Shown here: positions 6,303 to 11,665 of the stretch, piece after piece
How the letters are laid out: each line of letters begins with the position of its first letter
Numbering within the stretch: the stretch's first letter is position 1
Origin: Nitrososphaerota archaeon
GTDB lineage: Archaea; Thermoproteota; Nitrososphaeria; Nitrososphaerales; Nitrosopumilaceae
Reading direction: 5' to 3'
NCBI GenBank assembly: GCA_016200035.1
Contig: JACQFM010000131.1
Location: 1-13,955, forward strand
DNA: 13,955 nt
Made by a program: the position numbers and the translations under genes
Notes under the pieces: generated by a model
The model's database searches: none
What the model saw: the letters and a program-made list of their open reading frames with translations, nothing else
What the model was told of the DNA's origin: nothing

Positions 6303-7451
6303 CTACATTCTCTTAATTGCACTAACAACCTTAAGAACTTCTGACTCTGTGTTGAAAAAGTGCATTGATGCTCTGATTATCTTTTTGTTAAAGATCTCGC
6401 GTACCGCAAGAACCATGTTTTCCTTTTCAAGCCTCCCAACTACAGTTTTTGGATCCTGGTCCTGAAGTGTGAAGGATACTATACTTGTCCTTTTTTCAGC
6501 TTCCTCAGGACCATATAGAGTAACACCATAAATCTTCGACAGCTCCTCACGAAGAAGGTTTGCAAGCTTGATATTTTTCTGTCTGATGTTTCCAAGTCCA
6601 AGACGTAAAAGATAAACCGCCGATGCTTCCAAGCCAGCAACACCAGCCCAATTTCTAAATCCCGCTTGAAACCTTGCTGGTATCTCCTTGTAGGCAAGAT
6701 TGCCTTCGTAAAATATAGCAGACTCTCCGCCAATCTGCAATGGTTCAATAAGTTCACTGGATTCTTTTTTACAAAAGAATACTCCAGTGCCCATTGGCCC
6801 ACACAGCCACTTTGAACCATTAAAAGACATAAAATCACATTTTATTTTGTTTACATCAACTTCCTCAAGGCAACCGACAGTTTGTGCAGAATCAAGGAAG
6901 TATGGGATGTTGCTTCCATGGAGTAGATTGCCAACATCTTCCACTGGAAGAATTGCTCCTGTGTTATATAGCGCATGACTTAGCACCACAAGTCCAGTGT
7001 TACTGTCTATTACTGATCTGAGCTTGCCTAGATCAAAAAAACCAACTTCATTTACTTCGAGATTTCTTACCTCACATTTTTTTGCAAGGCGTATCCACGG
7101 ATAGTGATTTGCAGGATGTTCGTGAGTTGAACCGCGAATTATGATATTTGATTTTAAGTTTAGCTTTAAACCACTTGCAACCATGTTAACTCCATCGGTA
7201 GTGCTTTGAGTAAGTATCACTTCCTCTGGTTTGCATTTTATCAAGTGTGAGATCGCTTTTCTTGCAAGCAAGAGTCGTTCTCTTACAAAGTCATCGGCAG
7301 TCATAGAATCAGGACCCATCTCATTATATGTCACAAGAAAATCTGTCATTGCCTTTATGCTTGAGATTGGCATTAAGGAAGTGGATGCATTATTGAAGTA
7401 GATTGTGTTCTTGAAAGGAAAGTCTTGGGAAACATCATAATCTAAATTCAT
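6303..7451 (-). CDS. Class V aminotransferase / cysteine desulfurase-like PLP protein lacking the catalytic cysteine loop, 382 aa
   Basis: Fold type I PLP enzyme of the class V (NifS/SufS/Csd) group. Seen in order: N-terminal FNNASTSLMP, the phosphate-binding TQSTTDG (81-87), the DSAQ aspartate region (187-190) that holds the pyridine nitrogen, and the Schiff-base Lys K214 in FNGSKWLCGPMGTG. In desulfurases a loop bearing the catalytic Cys sits between an Arg and the RAS-x-x-x-YNT segment near the C-terminus. Here only nine residues separate R351 from R360 (REIFNKKIIRAS) and no cysteine is present. A cysteine desulfurase role is therefore unlikely; isopenicillin-N-epimerase-like or another transamination/lyase reaction is possible. 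It diverges from the RecA-like gene, with 12 bases between starts if the GTG is used. Confidence 0.85.
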   Translation of the reverse strand: MNLDYDVSQDFPFKNTIYFNNASTSLMPISSIKAMTDFLVTYNEMGPDSMTADDFVRERLLLARKAISHLIKCKPEEVILTQSTTDGVNMVASGLKLNLKSNIIIRGSTHEHPANHYPWIRLAKKCEVRNLEVNEVGFFDLGKLRSVIDSNTGLVVLSHALYNTGAILPVEDVGNLLHGSNIPYFLDSAQTVGCLEEVDVNKIKCDFMSFNGSKWLCGPMGTGVFFCKKESSELIEPLQIGGESAIFYEGNLAYKEIPARFQAGFRNWAGVAGLEASAVYLLRLGLGNIRQKNIKLANLLREELSKIYGVTLYGPEEAEKRTSIVSFTLQDQDPKTVVGRLEKENMVLAVREIFNKKIIRASMHFFNTESEVLKVVSAIKRM

Positions 7452-7463
7452 TATTATATTACA

Positions 7464-8102
7464 GTGATTCTAGACAACGTGTTGTTTAAAAATCATGATA
7501 ATGCTATGCCGAAAAATAACAATGATTTGAATTTAGAAAGCATTCTTTCGCAAACAAAGATCAATTCTATTTTGTATTCAGATCCTTTTCTAAAGGCAGG
7601 CTTTATTTCAAAACTTATGCAAGACACGAAGACCGATGTTTTGTATTTAGATTTTGATTTATTATACAGCGGATATCTTGCATCTGGCATCCTTACCACT
7701 CCAAAAAATCTAACTTTATTCCAACCCACCTACGAATCATGGAACGAGACATTAACAAAAGTCTTGGATACTCTGAGTCTTAGAAAATCAATTGTTATAG
7801 TTGATTCACTTAACGGGCTTTATAATATAATGAACAAAAGAAAGGAGATTGGAAAACATGTCATATCTTACCTAATGTTGCTTGCAAGCGTTGCGAAAAA
7901 CACTGGCTCTCATGTAGTAGTAGCTAGTATGGTTAGATTCAAAAAAGAAGAAGGATGGGTTCTTTTACCAACGGGGAACCGAATCATTGAGACAGACAAG
8001 GTAAAAAAAATGCTATTGGAACAAAATGAATCTGGTATAGTTGTAGATTTTTTGAATAAAAAAGATAAAATTGTTATTCAAGCAAGCTCGATTCCGCTCT
8101 AA
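7464..8102 (+). CDS. RecA/RadA-fold protein with degenerate P-loop, 212 aa
   Basis: The pattern is that of a RecA-superfamily core (RadA, RadB, KaiC-like). Residues 34-51 (NSILYSDPFLKAGFISKL) sit where the Walker A strand and loop belong but lack the G-x4-GK[ST] motif. Residues 109-121 (SIVIVDSLNGLYN) match Walker B with the RecA-style D-S. Residues 150-157 (HVVVASMV) and 165-174 (WVLLPTGNRI) match the strand and the 'P-x-G-x-R' segment that closes the RecA core. The protein is therefore probably unable to bind ATP normally and may act as a RecA-like scaffold or regulator. The start is uncertain: GTG at 7464 or ATG at 7506 (198 aa, MPKNNND). It overlaps parvulin's end by 4 bases. Confidence 0.65.
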   Translation: MILDNVLFKNHDNAMPKNNNDLNLESILSQTKINSILYSDPFLKAGFISKLMQDTKTDVLYLDFDLLYSGYLASGILTTPKNLTLFQPTYESWNETLTKVLDTLSLRKSIVIVDSLNGLYNIMNKRKEIGKHVISYLMLLASVAKNTGSHVVVASMVRFKKEEGWVLLPTGNRIIETDKVKKMLLEQNESGIVVDFLNKKDKIVIQASSIPL

Positions 8103-8374
8103 TCCAGTCTTTTAATTATATGATATCCAAACTGTGTCTTTACAATATCAGAGACCTGTCCCTTTTCTAATGCAAAAGCTGCTTTTTCAAACTCAGGAAC
8201 CATCATACCTCTTCCAAAAAATCCAAGGTCACCGCCCCGTCTTTTAGATCCATCAATAGAATATTGTTTTGCAAGATTTGCAAAGCTTTCTCCTTTTGAA
8301 ATTTTTGTCTTCAGCTCTTGGGCTAAGCTTAGCTTTTCAACTAATATATGTGCACAATGAATCTTGTTTGCCAC
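8099..8374 (-). CDS. Single-domain parvulin peptidyl-prolyl cis-trans isomerase, 91 aa
   Basis: Catalyses cis-trans isomerisation of prolyl bonds and helps protein folding. The whole protein is one PpiC domain: HAHILVEK at the start with H9, SIDGSKRRGGDLGFFGRGMMVPEFEKAAF in the middle, and TQFGYHIIKRL at the end. Likely active-site residues by comparison with E. coli parvulin are H9, D41, M58, F62 and H85. The size matches the free-standing archaeal parvulins described from Cenarchaeum and Nitrosopumilus; it has no signal peptide. The start is GTG at 8374, with a TATA-like box 18-28 bases upstream. An ATG two bases further upstream is out of frame. Confidence 0.92.
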   Translation of the reverse strand: MANKIHCAHILVEKLSLAQELKTKISKGESFANLAKQYSIDGSKRRGGDLGFFGRGMMVPEFEKAAFALEKGQVSDIVKTQFGYHIIKRLD

Positions 8375-8391
8375 ATATTTGAAAAGAAAAC

Positions 8392-8402
8392 TAAATTATA
8401 AA
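8392..8402 (-). promoter_or_regulatory. TATA-like box for parvulin
   Basis: On the minus strand TTTATAATTTA lies 18-28 bases before the GTG start at 8374, consistent with leaderless transcription. Confidence 0.5.
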
Positions 8403-8440
8403 AAAACGTCGATCAGTAGACTTTCAAAATAGGTTTCGTC

Positions 8441-8458
8441 ATTCTAAATTATTAGAAT
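8441..8458. repeat. 18-bp inverted repeat between parvulin and ferredoxin
   Basis: ATTCTAA-ATTA-TTAGAAT is a perfect inverted repeat with 7-base arms and a 4-base spacer. It sits about 40 bases upstream of the parvulin TATA box and about 90 upstream of the ferredoxin TATA box. It could be a regulator binding site; AT-rich palindromes also arise by chance. Confidence 0.35.
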
Positions 8459-8547
8459 ACCTATTAGGAGAAGCTAACATCTCTTACAAAGTTTAACACT
8501 GTTATAAAATTGTCAAACGCCGTTATAATTTCATTTTTTTGAGCAAG

Positions 8548-8556
8548 TTATATTAA
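8548..8556 (+). promoter_or_regulatory. TATA-like box for ferredoxin
   Basis: TTATATTAA lies 30-38 bases before the ATG at 8586, which would give a short leader of several bases. The 211-base gap upstream also holds two GTTATAA words (about 8502 and 8522). Confidence 0.45.
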
Positions 8557-8585
8557 GATCTATTTACAATTTAATTTCGAGAAAT

Positions 8586-8885
8586 ATGCCAGTTGGAATT
8601 ATACCAGACATAGGCGAACAAATGTGTATAGGCTGTGCACTCTGTGTAGAGATCTGCACAACGCTAGGACCAGACGTTTTAAGAGTTAAACCAGTTGAGG
8701 GCTGGAAGAGAGGTAAAGCATTTGTCTTTTATCCAGAGAGATGCATCTCAGACGGAGCATGCATTGGAGTTTGCCCAACAAAGGCAATCTTTTGGATGAG
8801 ACCAATGGACTTTACAGTAGGACAACCAGTTCCATTGTACAGAAACTCTGTATTCGTCAAAGGTTGGACTGAACTAGTAGACTAG
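8586..8885 (+). CDS. Two-cluster ferredoxin with Asp in the second cluster motif, 99 aa
   Basis: Small soluble electron carrier of the bacterial-type 2[4Fe-4S]/7Fe family. First motif: C14-x2-C17-x2-C20-x3-C24 (CIGCALCVEIC). Second motif: C53-x2-D56-x2-C59-x3-C63-P (CISDGACIGVCP), in which Asp replaces the second Cys. By the usual cross-over pairing, cluster I uses C14, C17, C20 and C63, and cluster II uses C53, D56, C59 and C24. Such Cys-x2-Asp sites in other ferredoxins (for example Pyrococcus) hold an Asp-ligated 4Fe-4S or a 3Fe-4S cluster with altered potential. The C-terminal 35 residues (IFWMRPMDFTVGQPVPLY...) extend beyond the clusters. The gene is alone with a clear promoter region and is probably well expressed. 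Confidence 0.92.
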   Translation: MPVGIIPDIGEQMCIGCALCVEICTTLGPDVLRVKPVEGWKRGKAFVFYPERCISDGACIGVCPTKAIFWMRPMDFTVGQPVPLYRNSVFVKGWTELVD

Positions 8886-8952
8886 TCCGACAACAACTTC
8901 TTTTTATAATAATTTTTCTAGTAGGAACTAAATTTTGTAGTAACTTCGCTTT

Positions 8953-8962
8953 CTAAATATAA
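8953..8962 (+). promoter_or_regulatory. TATA-like box for the phosphatase
   Basis: CTAAATATAA lies 19-28 bases before the TTG at 8981 (and 22-31 before a second TTG at 8984), consistent with a leaderless transcript starting at one of the two TTG codons. Confidence 0.5.
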
Positions 8963-8980
8963 GGAAAAATTTAATCACTA

Positions 8981-9478
8981 TTGTTGAGTAAACCAGGAAA
9001 CTTATGGCGTAAAATTCATGGTAGAGTGACCAGAAAGCCAACTAACTTTAGCTGGCTGATAAGCAAGAGGCTTGCAGGTAGCGGCATGCCAACATCTTCT
9101 GCAGAGCTGGACTGGGTAGTAAAGCAGGGTGTCAAGTCCATAGTTACCATGACAGAAAATCCTCTCCCAGAGTCATGGGTTCATAATGTAAAATATCTTC
9201 ATATTCCTACCGAAGATCTTGGTGCTCCTGACATGGAAAAAATTGATCATGTAGTTGACTTTATACACGAACGAATTAAGAACAACGAACCTACAATGGT
9301 TCACTGTGCTGCAGGAGTCGGCAGAACTGGCACCATTCTGGCCTGTTATCTTATAAAATATCAAAACTTTTCTGTAAAGGATGCAATTGATAAAATTCGA
9401 AAGGAACGACCTGGTTCTATTCAGTCTGAATCACAAGAAATTGCAATAGGTCTTTATCACAAATTTATCAAAAAGTAA
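8981..9478 (+). CDS. Archaeal dual-specificity / protein tyrosine phosphatase, 165 aa
   Basis: Removes phosphate from tyrosine and possibly Ser/Thr residues through a phosphocysteine intermediate. The P-loop signature HCxxGxxR[ST]G is VHCAAGVGRTG, with nucleophile C109 and R115. The general acid is probably D79 in IPTEDLGAP. The region 27-67 (SKRLAGSGMPTSSAELDWVVKQGVKSIVTM) and the segment IRKERPGSIQSESQE match the fold seen in Sulfolobus PTP. The N-terminal 20 residues are basic and of unclear role. TTG start at 8981 (or 8984) is favoured by the TATA-like box. The stop abuts the stop of the next minus-strand ORF with no bases between them. Confidence 0.88.
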   Translation: MLSKPGNLWRKIHGRVTRKPTNFSWLISKRLAGSGMPTSSAELDWVVKQGVKSIVTMTENPLPESWVHNVKYLHIPTEDLGAPDMEKIDHVVDFIHERIKNNEPTMVHCAAGVGRTGTILACYLIKYQNFSVKDAIDKIRKERPGSIQSESQEIAIGLYHKFIKK

Positions 9479-9634
9479 CTATTCTGGTATTGAAGTAGTT
9501 ACCATCTTTCCATTTTCTACTTTAATGAAAAGATATCTATTGTCCTTGAAGATTAGGGTAATCTCGTTGTCCTTTTCTGATTTGTCTTCAACCTCAAGCA
9601 ATTCCTGTCCTCTTATACCATCAAATTTTGCCAT
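9479..9634 (-). CDS. Small protein of 51 aa, unknown function
   Basis: An ATG at 9632-9634 (minus) opens 51 codons to a TAG at 9479-9481. The product begins MAKFDGIRGQELLEVEDKS, continues with an alternating strand-like segment (NEITLIFKDNRYLFIKVENGK) and ends MVTTSIPE; it looks like a small beta protein. A TATA-like GGATATAA sits 24-31 bases upstream, the expected leaderless spacing, inside the 3' end of the next gene. The combination of promoter position, clean ATG start and protein-like composition makes it a likely real gene although it is short. I do not recognise it. It follows the 193-residue gene on the same strand and abuts the phosphatase tail to tail. Confidence 0.65.
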   Translation of the reverse strand: MAKFDGIRGQELLEVEDKSEKDNEITLIFKDNRYLFIKVENGKMVTTSIPE

Positions 9635-9657
9635 AAAATTTTTCCCACAGTTTCCTC

Positions 9658-9665
9658 TTATATCC
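9658..9665 (-). promoter_or_regulatory. TATA-like box for the 51-aa gene
   Basis: GGATATAA on the minus strand lies 24-31 bases before the ATG at 9634, at the junction with the end of the upstream 193-residue gene. Confidence 0.5.
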
Positions 9666-10246
9666 TATTTGGTTATCTCAATCTCAATTTCTTTTGAGTT
9701 AGATTTCTCATCAAAAGAATCTGTATAATCATGTTTTAGCCAAGAGACATAGACTTCGGCTCCTATCTTGTGTCTTCCTGCCCCAAGATCTGATGCTTTG
9801 AATTCCATTTTTTCATTAAAGTCAAGTAGGATCTCTTGTGCTTCAGCCTGTGTCATTGGAATAAATGGTTCAAAATTCTTTGATATCTGCAACCAGACTT
9901 TTTTTTCGGCCATCCGGGTTAGCTTGGGATTGCGAGTCCAAAATAGAGCAGCTTTTCTATAGGTATCAATTGGCTTACCGATCTCACGCTTCCTTAGTCC
10001 ACCTATGTGAAGTTTTATTCCGTACTTTAACTTGAACAAGTTGTCATGTTTGTTGTATGCTCTCTCCCAGTTTTTTTCATTAAATGATTCACGAAATGAA
10101 CCAAGCACAGAGAATTTTACATTTACGATAACATTCTCATCCATTTTAAATTTATCAGCTAATTTCTCGAGCTCAATCTCACTGATATAGCTCCTTTGAC
10201 TCAACTCACCGTAATGATTTATATCCTCAATAAGTATTTTTTTCAT
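9665..10246 (-). CDS. Unrecognised cytoplasmic protein, 193 aa
   Basis: I do not recognise this family. The start is set at the ATG of 10244-10246 (MKKILIEDINHYGEL); an ATG two codons earlier (10252) is possible, but longer versions would run through rpoL on the other strand. The first 50 residues are acidic and mixed helix/strand (ELEKLADKFKMDENVIVNVKFSVLG). Residues 75-125 are basic and Trp-rich (YGIKLHIGGLRKRE, FWTRNPKLTRMAEKKVWLQISKNF), and 135-145 is a helix (AEAQEILLDFNEK). The last 45 residues (EFKASDLGAGRHKIGAEVYVSWLKHDY...EIEIEITK) look like a beta-sandwich strand set with Gly-His turns. No signal peptide or membrane helix. It diverges from rpoL with only 4 bases between starts. Confidence 0.75.
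   Translation of the reverse strand: MKKILIEDINHYGELSQRSYISEIELEKLADKFKMDENVIVNVKFSVLGSFRESFNEKNWERAYNKHDNLFKLKYGIKLHIGGLRKREIGKPIDTYRKAALFWTRNPKLTRMAEKKVWLQISKNFEPFIPMTQAEAQEILLDFNEKMEFKASDLGAGRHKIGAEVYVSWLKHDYTDSFDEKSNSKEIEIEITK
10218..10224 (+). promoter_or_regulatory. TATA-like box for rpoL
   Basis: TTTATAT lies 27-33 bases before the rpoL ATG at 10251, inside the first codons of the divergent 193-residue gene. It suggests leaderless or near-leaderless transcription of rpoL. Confidence 0.5.
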
Positions 10247-10250
10247 TTGC

Positions 10251-10532
10251 ATGGATGCCAAGATAACAAAATCTTCTGCAAAAGAAGTTAACTTGACCAT
10301 AACAAAGTCAGACATAGGCATGTTGTACATTGTACAGCATGAACTTCTCAAAGAATCTGGCATAGAATTTGCCGGCGTTATCATGAAACATCCACTCACA
10401 AGAGAGTGCTTGATGCGTGTGAATACTTCTAAAGGAAATCCTCTAAAGGAAATAGAAAAGGCTACAAAAACTGCACTTGATAATACAAACGATCTAAAGA
10501 AATTAATAAATTCAAAAATTAAAGGTGCTTAA
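10251..10532 (+). CDS. rpoL: DNA-directed RNA polymerase subunit L (Rpo11), 93 aa
   Basis: Small subunit of the archaeal RNA polymerase that pairs with Rpo3 (RpoD) in the assembly platform, equivalent to eukaryotic Rpb11 and half of the bacterial alpha dimer. Sequence features: MLYIVQHELLKESGIEFAGVIMKHPLTRECLMRV (about 24-57), with the family's H-P-L motif, and a C-terminal helix (PLKEIEKATKTALDNTNDLKKLINSKI). The length is normal. The ATG is preceded by a TATA-like box at 10218-10224. The tfs gene begins on the base after its stop, so the two are probably cotranscribed. Confidence 0.93.
   Translation: MDAKITKSSAKEVNLTITKSDIGMLYIVQHELLKESGIEFAGVIMKHPLTRECLMRVNTSKGNPLKEIEKATKTALDNTNDLKKLINSKIKGA
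10523..10527 (+). promoter_or_regulatory. Shine-Dalgarno site of tfs
   Basis: AGGTG lies 5 bases before the tfs ATG, inside the last codons of rpoL. This supports translation of tfs from the rpoL message. Confidence 0.5.
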
Positions 10533-10847
10533 ATGAAATTTTGCCCCAAGTGTGAGGTGCGCCTAAAACAAGCTAGTACTGACTCCGGTCTTAGTTGCCC
10601 AAAATGTGGCTATAGCGAGAAAGGGGAGAAACAGAGAAGACAAGTCAAAGCCGAGAGCAGTTCAACTATTAATATTTTAGATGAAAATGAACGCAAGGAG
10701 ACATTGCCGACCATAAAAATCGAATGTGCAAAGTGTGGACATAGTGAAGCTGTTTGGTGGATGTTACAAACTAGAAGTGCAGATGAACCAACAACTCAGT
10801 TTTATCGATGTACCAAATGCAGCTATACTTGGCGTAATTACGCATAA
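10533..10847 (+). CDS. tfs: Transcription factor S (TFS, TFIIS-like cleavage factor), 104 aa
   Basis: Stimulates RNA polymerase to cleave the nascent RNA and restart after backtracking. Two zinc ribbons are visible: N-terminal C4-x2-C7 and C22-x2-C25 (CPKC...CPKCGY), and C-terminal C65-x2-C68 and C93-x2-C96 (CAKCGH...CTKCSYTWRNY). The tip loop of the second ribbon carries the acidic pair D84-E85 in RSADEPTT, the hallmark of the cleavage-active TFS rather than an Rpb9-like subunit. The linker (30-60) is charged and probably flexible. The gene starts directly after the rpoL stop with its own AGGTG ribosome binding site, and pcna follows 37 bases later. Confidence 0.94.
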   Translation: MKFCPKCEVRLKQASTDSGLSCPKCGYSEKGEKQRRQVKAESSSTINILDENERKETLPTIKIECAKCGHSEAVWWMLQTRSADEPTTQFYRCTKCSYTWRNYA

Positions 10848-10884
10848 CGTTTAACTTGAACATGCTAGAGACATGTGATTAAGT

Positions 10885-11631
10885 TTGGTATTTTCAGCTA
10901 AGACAAGTGGCTCTGACGAATGGAAAGCAATAATCTCTGCAATTTCAACGCTTGTTGAAGAAGCAACTTTTGAATCAACAGCCGAGGGTATTGCGTTCAG
11001 AGGAATGGATCCATCACATGTTGCACTCATTGATATTGCATGGCCAAATTCTGCATTTGAAAAATACGAGTGCGATAATGACGTCAAATTTGGTGTGAGA
11101 ATAGATGAATTTTCTAAGCTGATAAAGCGAGCTGACAAAAAAGACAGCGTTGAGATTAGCATTTCCGACGATAATCTCTTGCTAGTAACTATTGGTAAAA
11201 ATAAAAAATACAAAATGAGATTGATCGAAAGCTCAGCTACAGACACTCCTCTTCCAAAAATATCCTACAATGCTAGGATCGGTGTGACTTCTGCTGAGTT
11301 TGATAAAATTTTAGGCGATGTACAGGTTGTCTCAGAATATCTCTCCATTAGTGCATCATCTACTAAAGCTGAATTTTCAGGAAGAGGAGATTCAGGTGAA
11401 GCAATAATTACACTAGAAAAGGGAATGCAAGAGATGCCAGAGCTTGAGGTAAAAGAAGACAGCACTGCAACCTATAGTTTGGAGTATCTCAACAGTATAG
11501 TAAAAGCAGTAGGGTCTGTTGCAGGTACAGTTATCTGTGAGTATTCTACAAAGATGCCTCTAAGACTAGAATTCAAGGTTGCAAACGTAGGTAGGATCCA
11601 CTTCTTTTTGGCTCCTCGAGTAGAAAGTTAA
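10885..11631 (+). CDS. pcn: DNA polymerase sliding clamp PCNA, 248 aa
   Basis: Ring-forming clamp that encircles DNA and tethers the replicative polymerase, ligase, FEN1 and other partners. Recognised by FRGMDPSHVALIDIAWPNSAFEKYEC (about 38-63), the VKFGVRIDEFSKLIKRADKKDSVEI segment, the loop MRLIESSATDTPLPKI with the interdomain connecting loop after about residue 115, and the C-terminal MPLRLEFKVANVGRIHFFLAPRVES, where LAPR is the family tail. The length is normal; a single homotrimeric type is expected. The start is TTG at 10885: the only in-frame ATG upstream (10873) is followed directly by a stop. A weak TATA-like GTTTAACTT lies 28-36 bases before it. Confidence 0.96.
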   Translation: MVFSAKTSGSDEWKAIISAISTLVEEATFESTAEGIAFRGMDPSHVALIDIAWPNSAFEKYECDNDVKFGVRIDEFSKLIKRADKKDSVEISISDDNLLLVTIGKNKKYKMRLIESSATDTPLPKISYNARIGVTSAEFDKILGDVQVVSEYLSISASSTKAEFSGRGDSGEAIITLEKGMQEMPELEVKEDSTATYSLEYLNSIVKAVGSVAGTVICEYSTKMPLRLEFKVANVGRIHFFLAPRVES

Positions 11632-11633
11632 AG

Positions 11634-11641
11634 CATTTAAG
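11634..11641 (+). promoter_or_regulatory. TATA-like box for aspartate kinase
   Basis: CATTTAAG begins just after the pcna stop and lies 25-32 bases before the TTG at 11666, suggesting a separate leaderless transcript. A purine-rich GAGAGG (11651-11656) lies 9 bases before the start and might add weak ribosome binding. Confidence 0.4.
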
Positions 11642-11665
11642 GACAATTAAGAGAGGAATACTGAA

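Noticed and set aside
6479..6838. 119-codon minus-strand ORF inside the aminotransferase-fold gene
   Set aside because: It is the other frame of the same strand as a clearly recognised PLP protein; composition and lack of a start signal argue against it.
8375..8585. Possible small RNA or riboswitch in the parvulin-ferredoxin gap
   Set aside because: Apart from the 18-base palindrome and AT-rich promoter words there is no multi-stem structure or recognisable conserved RNA motif.
9665..10399. The long 244-residue version of the minus-strand ORF
   Set aside because: The extra N-terminal 51 residues lie on the opposite strand of rpoL and start with unusual composition; the ATG at 10246 gives a normal protein start.
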